Shown: positions 12,210 to 22,251 of the stretch, piece by piece
Layout of the letters: each line of letters begins with the position of its first letter
Position numbering within the stretch: position 1 is the first letter of the stretch
Assembly (NCBI RefSeq): GCF_932274485.2
Contig: NC_065879.2
Location: forward strand, 63,075,459 to 63,139,458
DNA: 64,000 nucleotides
Direction: 5' to 3'
Source of the DNA: Patella vulgata
Lineage: Eukaryota > Mollusca > Gastropoda > Patellidae
Program-made: the position numbers and the translations under genes
The notes under the pieces: generated by a model
Seen by the model: the letters and a program-made list of their open reading frames with translations, nothing else
Databases searched by the model: none
Told to the model about the DNA's origin: nothing

Positions 12210-13125
12210 TGACTCGTAGGAGATTCTCCATATCTGTGGATATACAGCGCAGGGTCCTGTTGGGCATATGAGCCGGGAAAGAGTGCAGCTCTAGTAACTC
12301 TGGAGTGTGATCAACAGTGGTGCAATGCGTTGATGTGTCTTGTAGGTGGTTCCAGTCCAAAGTTGTTTTGCTAAAGAACGAGTTTCGAAATAGAGATGTT
12401 TTAGTCGTTTGAATTTTAAAGCATTTGGAATTGTTAAATGAGAACTTCTCCACGGGGTTTTGATGGTCAAAGTCGCTGAAATCTCAAGTCTTAATCCTGC
12501 GTTTATTTCAAATTGGTGTAATAATAGAACATCACAGGACGTAGCAAGAGTCGGCGTTCTGTGAGAGGCCTGCGTTCCTAAGCATTTTGCGACACAATCC
12601 TCTTCTCGTGAGCGAAAATCGCCAGCAATAAATCTTGCAACTCTCCTATGTCCTCCTGTATGAATGGGCCCCAGATTGATGCTCGTTACTCAAGGATGGA
12701 TCTAACCGGACACAGATATAGGCAGTTTGTCTGCATGCTGATGGACAATGTTTCAGATTCCTGATTATAAAGCCTAGAGAACAATTTGCTTTCTTCACTG
12801 TTTTTGTGATGCTAGATTTCCATTTAAGTTCTTCAGAAATAGTAATGCCAAGGTACGGAGCTTCTGATGTCTGTTGAAGAATGTGGTCACCAATTGTGTA
12901 GCAATGTGGCTTTTTTGCTTCAAATGCGCAAAACTGTGCATTGCTTGGCAATGAATGACATTTCCCAGTCCTTGGCCTAAGTTTCCAACTTTGAAAGATA
13001 ATCTTGTAATTTGGTGGCGTCCTTGGATGTTTTGATTTTCCGGTACAGAAGACAGTCATCTGCATATAAGCGAACCTGTGAAATGTTTAGTCGATGAAAA
13101 ATGTCTTTTGCTGAGCTTTCGAGAT
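12210..13125 (-). mobile_element. LINE fragment: C-terminal part of a non-LTR reverse transcriptase
   Basis: Minus-strand reading shows VRLYADDCLLYRKIKT with the YADD catalytic motif near 13050. It is followed by YLGITISEELKWKSSI, LGFIIRNLKHCP and, after frame changes, SLFRNSFFSKTTLDWNHL, the usual C-terminal landmark of jockey/CR1-like polymerases. The endonuclease and most of the fingers/palm are absent. Reading requires at least two frame changes, so it is a dead 5'-truncated copy. The exact clade cannot be told from this piece. Confidence 0.8.
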
Positions 13126-13327
13126 TTCATTATATGGCCATCACCGAATTGGGAGAGTTGAAAAAAAGAAATGCTAAATTATCTGGCCTTTAGAAAGAAT
13201 TGATAGAGCAGTGGGTCATTTTGACATTTATCTTATTTCGGATCAATTTCATGCACTTCGGTTCAGCATTGCCGAGTCCTATCTAAAGTATTTCCCAGTT
13301 TATTTATTATACATGTATCTACATATA

Positions 13328-14851
13328 CTATTCAAAAAAAGTAGGGGATATTTGATTTTGGGGGCATAATACTAAAATATGCAAATGACTACGAAAAAAG
13401 TCACTATAGAACCTAACAGAAGAAACATTTCCAGTTACATGTGACGCCCAAACGCACCAATAGCTACCGCATGGAATGCAGGTGATGCTTGGGATCATCA
13501 TGGGGGTCCAACCCAAGATTTGCACGACTCTGACTTTGAATGTTACAGTCATTATGGCATTGAATTCCAGGGTGGAAACATCAGTTTAATTGTTTTAGTG
13601 ACCAGAAAACAAATTTTGATATGCGTCGGCTTGCCCAAAATGAAAGGTTACGTGCCCTTGGCATGCTACAGATCGGCACAACACAGGCGGTTGTGGCGCG
13701 GACGATGAATGTTTCTCAGTCTGTCATAAGCAGGCTATGGTCCAGATACCGTGATACACAATCTGTACAGGACAGACCACGCTCAGGTCGACCAAGGGCG
13801 ACAACTCAAGCCCAGGATCGATTTATCCGTACCTTGGCCTTGAGAAATCGTGTCATCACAGCAAATCAGATCAGCGCTCGTCTTCAAACAGACACTGGTG
13901 TGAGAGCTGGCCAGACGATTCGGAATCGACTGCATAGGGGTCACCTTCGCGCCCGACGTCCTCGCGTGATCCCTTGTTTGAGAGATCATCACATTCAGGC
14001 AAGACGTCGTTGGTGTAGGGATCGTCAACACTGGGATAATCGACGCTGGAGCAATGTGATGTTTTCAGATGAGTCAAGGTTCACTGTTGATTTTTTGGAC
14101 AGACGTAGGAGGGTGTGGCGTCGTTGAAACGAGCGCTTCCAAGACGTTAACGTCATCAGACATGATCGATTTGGGGGTGGTTCTGTTATGGTGTGGGGAG
14201 GCATCACTGTTGCTGGAAGAACGGCTTTACATGTTGTTGCAGGGCGTGTTACAGGCCAGTACTACCGGGACAACATCTTGGCAGTCCATGTTGTGCCGTT
14301 CGCACGACGTCATGGCCGCCGTTTCATCTTCCAGGATGACAACGCAAGATGCCACAGGGCCAGGATCGTTACAGGTTACCTCCAACAACAGAACATCACC
14401 ACATTACCTTGGCCAGCACTGAGTCCCGACCTCTGCCCCATCGAGCATGTCTGGGACATGCTTGGACAGAGGTTACGTCAACGTCAACAACGTCCTGCCA
14501 ATGTCCAAGAACTTGCTGCTGCGTTGCAACAGGAATGGGACAATCTGGACCAAAATGACCTTAGACGTCTCATTAGGAGTATGCCACGTCGGATCAATGC
14601 TTGTTTGGCAAACAGAGGAGGATTTACCCGTTACTGACTTGGTTGTGATGCTGTGGTAACTTTGCTGTTTGACCCCGGGTATCATTTTACCCTTATAATG
14701 GTCAGTCTGTGCCTTACTTAGTCTAACGATCATTTGGAATAAATCGATGAATGTGAACTTCATTTCATTTTGTCATTTGTTTCTTCGTCAGTTTCATTAG
14801 GTGACTTTAATAACACTTAAAAATCAAATATCCCCTACTTTTTTTGAATAG
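13328..14851 (+). mobile_element. Tc1-type DNA transposon, copy 1
   Basis: Inverted ends CTATTCAAAAAAAGTAGG extend about 35 bp. TA lies at both flanks (13326-13327 and 14852-14853). By eye it is about 99% identical to the element at 28790-30308. The single gene is interrupted, as described in the transposase entry. Confidence 0.93.
13621..14637 (+). pseudogene. Tc1-type transposase with one premature stop
   Basis: This reads in one frame with the intact 339-residue transposase at 29083-30102. There is one in-frame TGA at 14125-14127 where the sister copy has CGA (Arg170), and a 3-bp deletion near 13905 changes VSG to AG. The catalytic Asp/Asp/Glu codons are all still present, two of them after the stop. 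The damage looks recent, and the copy is probably mobile only in trans because its ends are intact. Confidence 0.92.
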
Positions 14852-15590
14852 TATATATTTCAAATTGGCAACATATAATGTAATTTCTGTATGTGTAGTC
14901 TAAAATTATTATGCAAATCACTGATTTTGTTGACCGAAATGCCAAGCAAATCCCAGTAGAGTGGCATGTTAGTTAATATTTACAAAATTACGTAGGCCAT
15001 TTGACAGCTCTAAATTAACGATGTAAGTTCAATGCCGAGCCCTATCAACACTAGCCTACACGTATTGCCTATGTATTTTTTAATATTTGAAATTGGCAAC
15101 ATGAACAAGTAATTTCTGTATGTGTTGTCTATTATTTTTGTTATGCAAATCATTGATTTGATTGCCCGAAGTACCGAGCAAATCCCAGACCCCAGGGGCG
15201 TACATAAAGATTTTGTTTGGGGGTGTTTAGCAAAAATGCGACCGACTGATGCACATGTCTCTAATACGAGTGACGCACTCAGGGGCCGAGTACCACAGAT
15301 GATAGTTTTCTAGGAGCCAGTGGCTGATCTGGAAGCTGGGAATAGAGGGTGGGTCGGGCGGTTCCAAATCTAGGGCGCCATCCACAATCACACCCCACAA
15401 TGAATGTCAACAAAATACTGGCTATAACACTGGGCGTTTCGGTAGAACATAGATCGTATTGCCTATAGTTGTTCGCCGATCTTTATCTCGTCTGAGAGCA
15501 GTTTTATTCAAGTTGACATAAAGTATATGTCATATAATATGATGATTGTTATTGATTTTGTAATTAAATTTATGTGAACCTTAGGGGCAG
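14852..15590. other. Intergenic DNA with short internal repeat
   Basis: About 14860-14950 and 15085-15180 are diverged direct copies (AAATTGGCAACAT, TAATTTCTGTATGTGT, TATGCAAATCA). A CAGGGGCGTAC motif at about 15189 resembles a single transposon end. No gene. Confidence 0.5.
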
Positions 15591-15720
15591 TGGCTATAAC
15601 ACTAAGCAACCGGAGAAAATTTTGAAAAATTAAACCAATATCCTGGCACTTGAGGTCATTGCTGGGAGCAAATTCTTGTGAACAAGAGAACCAGAAATAG
15701 GAGGCAATGGGACAGAATCT
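15591..15720. repeat. Dispersed repeat related to 19360-19460
   Basis: Both regions share AAATGGGACAGAATCT-like sequence followed by a CGCCTG segment, with diverged matching flanks. Unclassified and non-coding. Confidence 0.45.
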
Positions 15721-15984
15721 CGAAATCTGCGCCTGTAGTCCGTTGGCTGAAGGGGGGTGGGGGGAATCGCCAACCGAGCTGTGAATTTATGAGACATGTG
15801 TTTTTGTGGCCTGAAATCGTTTGGTTCAAAATTGACCTTACAAGCTTAAAAGTGGTTTCTCGATAGCCTTTTCGTTCAGTACCTATTTCGTCATTCAATA
15901 TATTAATTTATAAAGGTACCTTTCAAGAGATCTGGAAATGTAAATCAAAAACACAGTAAATCAGACACATGTTTAGATATTAGT

Positions 15985-16400
15985 TTATTCTTAGTTTTCA
16001 TCAGAAGATTCAAAATCAGGGGTCATAATATGAGCAGGATAAATATCTTCTTGGTTGGTGACCAACAGCTCGCATATATCCTTTGCATATGCTTCAGATA
16101 CCAATTCACATTATAAATCTTCATTCCAGCCATGCAGTAAAAGACCACTACGGCAAGGTGGTAATAAAGAAAGGTCTGTTCTTTTTTTCACCCAGAAAAT
16201 CTTTCTTCTAGCGTCTACTGATGTATGTCGCCTTCCGCGATATTTTGTACCTTTGCCCGTTTCATTATCGATCAGAATGTGTATATTTGGATCACTGTTT
16301 GCTAGGAGAATGATTGGGATGTCTATTTCCCCAAGCGAGAACGCAAAATACAATTTGTTTCAGCGCCTCCATTAATTTGCAATGCGAAGAGGAGTAGGTA
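15985..16400 (-). pseudogene. Relic of an expanded uncharacterised animal protein family, left arm
   Basis: Minus-strand translation includes EIDIPIILLANSDPNIHILI then GKGTKYR, joined across a deletion to ARRKIFW and SLLPPC. This order resembles a lineage-expanded family of unknown function in cnidarian and mollusc proteomes, with a DTDV-like strand followed later by a HAFTGCD-like motif. It is broken and lacks the segment around that motif. The family identity is from memory. Confidence 0.45.
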
Positions 16401-16492
16401 AGCTATTTTAATGTCCTCGTGGTTTGTTGTCGGTTCTAGGATATTCTCAACACTTTCAATACTAATCTTGATATATTTTTTTTATCCAATCA

Positions 16493-17295
16493 AGATTAGT
16501 ATTGAAGTGTCAAGAATATCTGGGCCTACATGCTTTCAGTGGTAATGACTATCTGTCTTCCTATTTCCAACTTTCAAACAATTTTAAAGAGCTGGGACAG
16601 ACAAATGATGTTTCTAATGACGTAATTGCTGGTGTAGAAACAAATGTTTGTCTAATGTACGGCGAAAGGCGACTTACATCAGCAGATGACACTAGAAGAA
16701 AGATTTTCTGGAACAATTTTAATTGTGATGAAAAATATCAAACCTTTCTTTCTTTATTACCATCTTGCCTGAGTAGTCTTTTGCTGCACATTAAACGCAC
16801 CAATTATGTTGCAACAATATTGAGACAGACTGCAAAATCAATGATTGAACAAGATGATCCTGCGATATAAGGCTGGAATTAAGATTTACAATGGGTATCT
16901 GAAGCATATCCAAAGGATACATGCGAGCTGTTGATTAGCCATCCAGAAGATATCTATCCCGCTCATATTATGAGAGAGAGAGAGAGAGAAATGGGGTTTA
17001 ACGTCCACTTGACACAAACTAGGTCATTTTGGGACTAACATATGGTTTAATTTTATTTAGATAATTCGCATGCGCATAGGGGTCTTTAGCAGTGGGAGGA
17101 AACCGGAGGACCCGGAGAAAACCCACGAGGTTGGACAGGCGACCCTACTCCTTGCCACGTACAACCGGGGATTCGAAACCACGCCAGTTGACTCAATGAC
17201 AGACTTTATGATACAGCGCGCGCACGCTAACCATTCAGCCATCCACCCCCCCCCCCCCCCGCTCATATTATGAACTTTGATTTTGAATCTTCTGA
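16493..17295 (+). pseudogene. Relic of the same protein family, right arm
   Basis: An open frame at 16502-16870 (122 codons) contains GLHAFSGNDYLSSYF, VCLMYGERRLTSADDTRRKI, SLLPSCLSSLLLHIKRTNYV and MIEQDDP. After the stop the related reading goes on through LQWVSEAYPKDTCELL to DFESSD, interrupted by a SINE. The layout HAF-G-D, then VC-LYG, then a LPPC-like turn, then LH-RTNY fits the uncharacterised family named for the left arm. No function can be assigned, and at least one stop shows it is dead. Confidence 0.5.
16974..17260 (-). mobile_element. SINE family B inside the protein relic
   Basis: A complete copy with tRNA head, core and GTTAAACCCCATTTC tail plus a (GA)n run. The flanking duplication GCTCATATTATGA is at 16961-16973 and 17261-17273. 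Confidence 0.93.
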
Positions 17296-17299
17296 TTAA

Positions 17300-17693
17300 A
17301 CATGTATTATGCAAGAGCAAAATCTGCTTATTACAAGTCTTTCTTTAGGCCTGAAATGTTATCTAAATTATCAATTACACATTAATTAACTTATCCAGAC
17401 CATAATAAACTCTCGATGTCAAGGCTAGCCTTCGATGTAGGCTGGATTAGATTCCTATATGCCGCTAACGGCCAAAGATAATTAAATCAGAAAAAGTGGA
17501 TAATCGAGACTATGCTGTTTATATTAATGATTTTAGTAATGATAACCGAGACTATGCAAAAATTTCACGGGCTTCTTTCTCGGCCCATAGTGGATCAATT
17601 TGAAATTTTCAGCAAATTACCTTTACACTATCTAGTTTTTAACTATTATAGCGAGAACTGCCATCTCTTTATCTTATCTCCCATAATGTATCC
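17300..17693. mobile_element. TTAA-flanked MITE, copy 2
   Basis: Flanked by TTAA at 17296-17299 and 17694-17697. The left arm of the surrounding inverted repeat lacks this block, which confirms an insertion of about 400 bp. The right end reads CTCCCATAATGTATCC before TTAA. TTAA targets are typical of piggyBac-type transposases; none is encoded here. Confidence 0.75.
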
Positions 17694-17844
17694 TTAAGAC
17701 TAAGAATAAACTAATATCTAAACATGTCTCTGATTTACTGTGTTTTTATGTACATTTCCAGATCTCTTGAAAAGGAACATTATAATTTAATATTTGGAAT
17801 AACGAAATTCGTACTGAACGAAAAAGCAAACCGGTTAAAATACA

Positions 17845-18140
17845 AATGTATATTTCGTTTGCTTTTTCTTATACTTCCGATGGCCTACACTACATGAAGA
17901 TCTGGCCAGTTGTACTGGGAGGTCGCGTCAGGAGTCATACGAGTGGTTTTTGATCCTATGACGTCAGACATTGATTAATCAATCAACGTTGACGTTTCTG
18001 GGGGTTTACCCACAGTTCTGTGCAGAGGAAGCCAAGAACTCGCCTAACAGACCGCTTCATTGGCTAATTTTGAACCAAGTGGTTTCTGTTCCCAAAATTA
18101 CACCCCTCCCCTCCCCATAAAATGGGAATCTTACTCCCAT
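17845..18140. repeat. Dispersed element with TATATTTCGTTT end, copy 1
   Basis: It shares TATATTTCGTTT, GATGGCCTACACTACATG and a TATGACGTCAG stretch with 28430-28787. The right boundary is unclear. No coding sequence. Confidence 0.6.
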
Positions 18141-18314
18141 ATATAGAGGTGTGCAGCGGAATTAAAAAGTAATGTTCTTACCAAGCTCTAAGAAAATCAT
18201 CATTTCCCGCCAATTTTACCCCCCCCCCCCCGCCATACACGCTCACCTGCTACCCCCCACCCCACAAATCAAAACAGTTGTCCAAGGGCATCATACACAC
18301 TTCTTTAAAGATTG

Positions 18315-18609
18315 GGGGGGGGGGGTGGATGGCTGAATGGTTAGCGTGCGCGCGCTGTATCATAAAGTCTGTCATAGAGTCGACTGGCGTGGTTTCGAAT
18401 CCCCGGTTGTACGTGACAAGGAGTAGGGTCGCCTGTCCAACCTCGTGGGTTTTCTCCGGGTCCTCCGGTTTCCTCCCACTGCTAAAGACCCCTACGCGCA
18501 AGCGAATTATTGAAATAAAATTAAAAAAAAAAAAAAAAAACCATATGTTAGTCCCGAAATGACCTAGTTTGTGTCGAGTGGACGTTAAACTCCATTTCTC
18601 TCTCTCTCT
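18315..18609 (+). mobile_element. SINE family B, full length
   Basis: Flanked by CTTTAAAGATTG at 18303-18314 and 18610-18621. A poly-G run precedes the tRNA head. The head has A box TGGCTGAATGGTTAGC and B box GGTTTCGAATCCCC. The tail is (TC)n. Confidence 0.95.
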
Positions 18610-18717
18610 CTTTAAAGATTGACAGTCATAGAAATTTATGTTTTATTAATATATAACATGATAATCATTTATGTGAACATAATGACCCCCCCCCCCCCCT
18701 ACAATTGTAGACATTGG

Positions 18718-18982
18718 AGAGAGAGAGAAATGGGGTTTAACGTCCACTCGACACAACTAAGTCATTTCGGGACTAACATATGGTTTAATTTTATTTCAAT
18801 AATTCGCTTGCGCATAGGGGACTTTTAGCAGTGGGAGGAAACCGGAGAAACCCCACAAGGATGGACAGGCGACCCTACTCCTTGTCACGTACAACCGGGG
18901 ATTCGAAACCACGCCAGTCGACTCAATGACAGACTTTATGATACTGCGCGCGCACGCTAACCTTTCAGCCATCCAACCCCCC
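18718..18982 (-). mobile_element. SINE family B
   Basis: Flanked by TGTAGACATTGG at 18706-18717 and 18983-18994. It lies about 100 bp from the opposite-strand copy at 18315-18609. Confidence 0.94.
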
Positions 18983-19164
18983 TGTAGACATTGGACGCCC
19001 TATATCTCGCCCCCCCCCCCACCACCCAGATTAGGAATCTACGCAAAAAACTGGTCTAGAAAAACTTGGTCTCATAAATTCACAGCTCGGGTGGCGACCT
19101 CCCCTCCCCCCTTTCAGCCACCGGACTACTGTCAATTCCACCTGTTTTGCCGGAACATTTGTAC

Positions 19165-19680
19165 AGTCTGACGCCCCACGACCCAAGCACCACGGTACTA
19201 CTAACTGGGCAGTTCACTATAACCGTGAATATGACAGTGCTGGGGCAGTATAAGACCACAGAGGAGTGGAAGAATGATGTCATAATGGAATCTAGCGGCG
19301 CAGGCGCGAAATAATTTCAGATATGTAACTGTCCTTTTAATTTTTGGGGACTGGGCTTGAAAAATTATAGTCAATGTCATGACAAATGGGATCAAATTCT
19401 CCTTAACGAGAGGATAAGAAATGGGACAGAATCTTGAGGCCCGTCCGTCAATTTCGCCTGTTTTTGTGAGAGTAGAAATAACAATTCTACAGTCTGTCGC
19501 CCCACTCACTAGTGGTACTACTAACTGGGCGATTCACTGTAACTGCGAATATGATAGTGATGAGATTGTATAAGACAGAGGAGTTGAAGAATAATGACAA
19601 TAGAATTGAGCGCCTTTAGGCGCCCAAAAAAAAGCTTTTAATTTTTGGGGGGACTGGGCCTGGGGGGACTTTGTCTCACG
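19165..19680. repeat. Diverged tandem duplication, unit about 330 bp
   Basis: The sequence from 19165 (CAGTCTGACGCCCCAC, then GGTACTACTAACTGGGC) recurs from about 19495, including the TTTTAATTTTTGGGG segment. The copies are clearly diverged. Part of the unit is also related to 15591-15720. Confidence 0.7.
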
Positions 19681-20930
19681 GAGGCGCTTACTTGGTCTCT
19701 GAAATGCCATTTACTGGACTTTGGAATCTGGGGAAAGGGTTTGCAGAATTCTGATGGCCAGAAAATACTTACAACAATGAGTAAAACACGTTTTAATTTC
19801 TATTGGTTTTAAATATGCAATAAGTAAAAATTCTTAAAGTTCAATAGATCGCCTTAACATTTCATAATTTAAATACTTTTTACGTACTTCTGAAACAAAC
19901 TATGCTTCCAATAACTTCTTACCAACTGTTCGACTAATGTTATTCGTATGACAATCAATAATATAATTTATCAAAATCTTCGTAACAAGCTCTCTCAATT
20001 TCAAAGAATAACATACTCATAACAGGGATTTTTTTTTTTCGAACATGAAAGTTGACTAGGTTATTTTATACTATACCGTTGCAATTTAGGTGCACGCATT
20101 CACACAAAATTTTTCTCTTCTATTTTGGCATTGTTTACCTCATTAATTCATTTAGTCTGAGGCCGACTGCAGTGAGCATTTATTTTCAGACCGACTATGT
20201 AACGTAAGAAATTTGGGTGCACGTATATTGAGTATTTTCCCTTCTATTCTGGCATTACTGTATTTGTTAACCTCAATAATTCATTTCGTCAGTCGCCGAT
20301 GCATATTTTGAGACCAACTGCAGTGACTGCACTTATTTTGAGACCGACTATTTTTCTCCCTTGGGGAATTTTTTTTTTACTTGACCAGCTCACAACAGAA
20401 TAAGGGTAAAAGACATTTTTTCAAGCATGACAAGTTGACAAGGGTTTTTTATTCTGAGGATACAGAATTTCAGAAATAACAAAAGACAGGAAATTTGTAG
20501 ACATGTCAAGGATCTCAAATTTACCATTAAATCCCCTTAAATAAATGACCATAAAAAGTTTGGTAAGATGATTGACTAAGTAATAATTTTCTAAATGGAA
20601 GTCTTTTATAGTATGCATTCTGTTAATAATTTGTATTCCGCTTTTATTTCAGATTTCATGCATATGATAGAAATTTCAACATTGGTACTCAACACAAATC
20701 AAGTGGATTACCAAATGAAACTGCCATTGGAGCCTTTATATAAAGATCTTCATGAACACGTCAATACCAAGAATTAATATGTAAGGTATTGAGGCCTATT
20801 TGGAACCACTGAACAAGACATTACAAGATAGGTTGCCAGGCAACGAAACATACGCCCACAGCAGCTAAATCCTCCGAACAGTCAACAAGTGTTGTCGCAT
20901 ACTTTTACTTTTTTTGGTAATGAAACATTT
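19681..20930. other. Intergenic DNA, short internal repeats only
   Basis: Around 20090-20350 there are repeated TTTTGAGACCGACT and CCTCAATAATTCATTT fragments. No gene or RNA recognised. Confidence 0.5.
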
Positions 20931-20934
20931 ATAA

Positions 20935-21245
20935 TCACTAAAATCTGATTAAGAGTAACAACTCATGAAGTAATTATCAATCTGAAGTCAATCGGATGAT
21001 AACTAGCCTCTAGAGCGGCACAATATTTTTTGAAGTGATCAAGGGCCATAACTATGGCAGTAATTATCGGAAATTGCTGAAAATAAATAGGATTCTTTGT
21101 TTCATGACCTTAAACACTGTGTATAAATTTAAAGTCAATCGGATATTAACTTTAGCCTCTAGAGCGTCCACAAGCAATTGTGGATGCCGGACCGACGGAC
21201 GGGGGTGACTACAATATACGACCACATTTCAATGTGGGGGTATAA
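20935..21245 (-). repeat. Member of the CTCTAGAGGTCACAA repeat family with terminal hairpin
   Basis: Two copies of GTCAATCGGAT..AACT..AGCCTCTAGAGCG lie about 150 bp apart. They are followed by a GTCCACAA...GGACGGACGG segment and a hairpin CCACATTTCAATGTGG at 21220-21235. This is the inverted counterpart of the array at 46300-47580. After the hairpin comes GGTATAAAAACTAAT. Confidence 0.65.
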
Positions 21246-21920
21246 AAACTAATGCTTGTCAACACACCAGTTCGTAATGAATATACAGGAAAACAATGCT
21301 GTAAGGTAAACAATGAGATGTGGGACTGCCTCTATGGCGTCATCTATAAATTATGCCCATTTATCTTTAGCGAGGGCACCCATTCCAATTGCCAGAGGAT
21401 TTTTATAAAATTACACAATCAATTTCTACACAACCTTTTTTTTCATCCGGTTGAATGAGACACAATTGAGACAGGGCATTACTGTTTTGAGTCCGGTGTC
21501 ACACACCACTACCCCTATATTGTACAATAAGATTGATTTATGTTTGAATGGTTGAAAACAAGAGAAATGGAGTCAAATTTGTCCACTGATATTAAACGCG
21601 ATAGTGTTCAACCTTACGAATAGGTAAACAAATTGATAATAATATACTACCAAATAAAATGTGGGTGTATAGAAAACAAAACTCAGTTGTGAAAAAAAAA
21701 ATTTCAATTACAAAATGAAGATATTTGTTCACAAGCATGATACAAAATAACAAGTAAGCACAATATGATGCAAATAGATATAAATGTCTTATCGAGCCAA
21801 TATCAGCAAAGATCTTATGATGTAACGTTAGTCCTTAAATATAAGTACTATTCCCTGGTTATCTTTTAACCTATAAATTTTGCCACATGTTTTATGGTCA
21901 GTGTATTAGCCAACATGAAA

Positions 21921-21926
21921 TTTATT
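21921..21926 (-). promoter_or_regulatory. Candidate TCP1 polyadenylation signal
   Basis: AATAAA on the minus strand, about 115 nt past the TCP1 stop codon and the first such hexamer downstream. This is a plausible 3'-end signal by position only. AATAAA is common by chance in DNA this AT-rich. Confidence 0.4.
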
Positions 21927-22040
21927 TCTAAAATTAATTTCCAGTGACAAGACTCCCAGAGCTTCAATTGCTCGAAATGAACAGATACAAAAAATTTAAA
22001 TAATTTACAATGATAGATAACGCAGTAATTGATATAAACT

Positions 22041-22251
22041 TTATCCATCTAATTGTCCACTCCGTAAAGCCTCTTGATACGACATACCACCCTTCTCGGC
22101 TCCAACTAATTTAATAAGGTCATCTATACGTAGGATTGTAATGGCTGCCTCTGTCGCAAATTTAAGGGATTTGATTTTGGACATAGCTGGTTCCAATACA
22201 CCTGCTTTCTTATTATCTCGAACAACTCCTTCAAATAAATCTAACCCAATC
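22041..22251 (-). CDS. TCP1: TCP1 exon 12 (terminal)
   Basis: It encodes residues 488-557 and the TAA stop at 22041-22043. It contains [20 protein letters not shown] and the divergent C-terminal tail ending GQLDG. The acceptor is TTTCAG. Confidence 0.96.

Larger units (their letters stand above)
15862..17830. repeat. Large imperfect inverted repeat with two later insertions
   Basis: The left arm is about 15862-16475 and the right arm about 16491-17830, around a 15-bp spacer. The innermost 33 bp pair almost perfectly (ATCAAGATTAGTATTGAA on the right arm). The outermost parts also match (GATCTCTTGAAA, TAAACTAATATCTAAACATG). The right arm is longer because it holds a SINE (16974-17260) and a MITE (17300-17693) that the left arm lacks, so the left arm shows the empty sites. 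Confidence 0.8.

Noticed and set aside
13328-13552. Open frame on the minus strand, 74 codons, identical in both Tc1 copies
   Set aside because: It overlaps the transposon's inverted end and 5' region and is shared only because the elements are copies.
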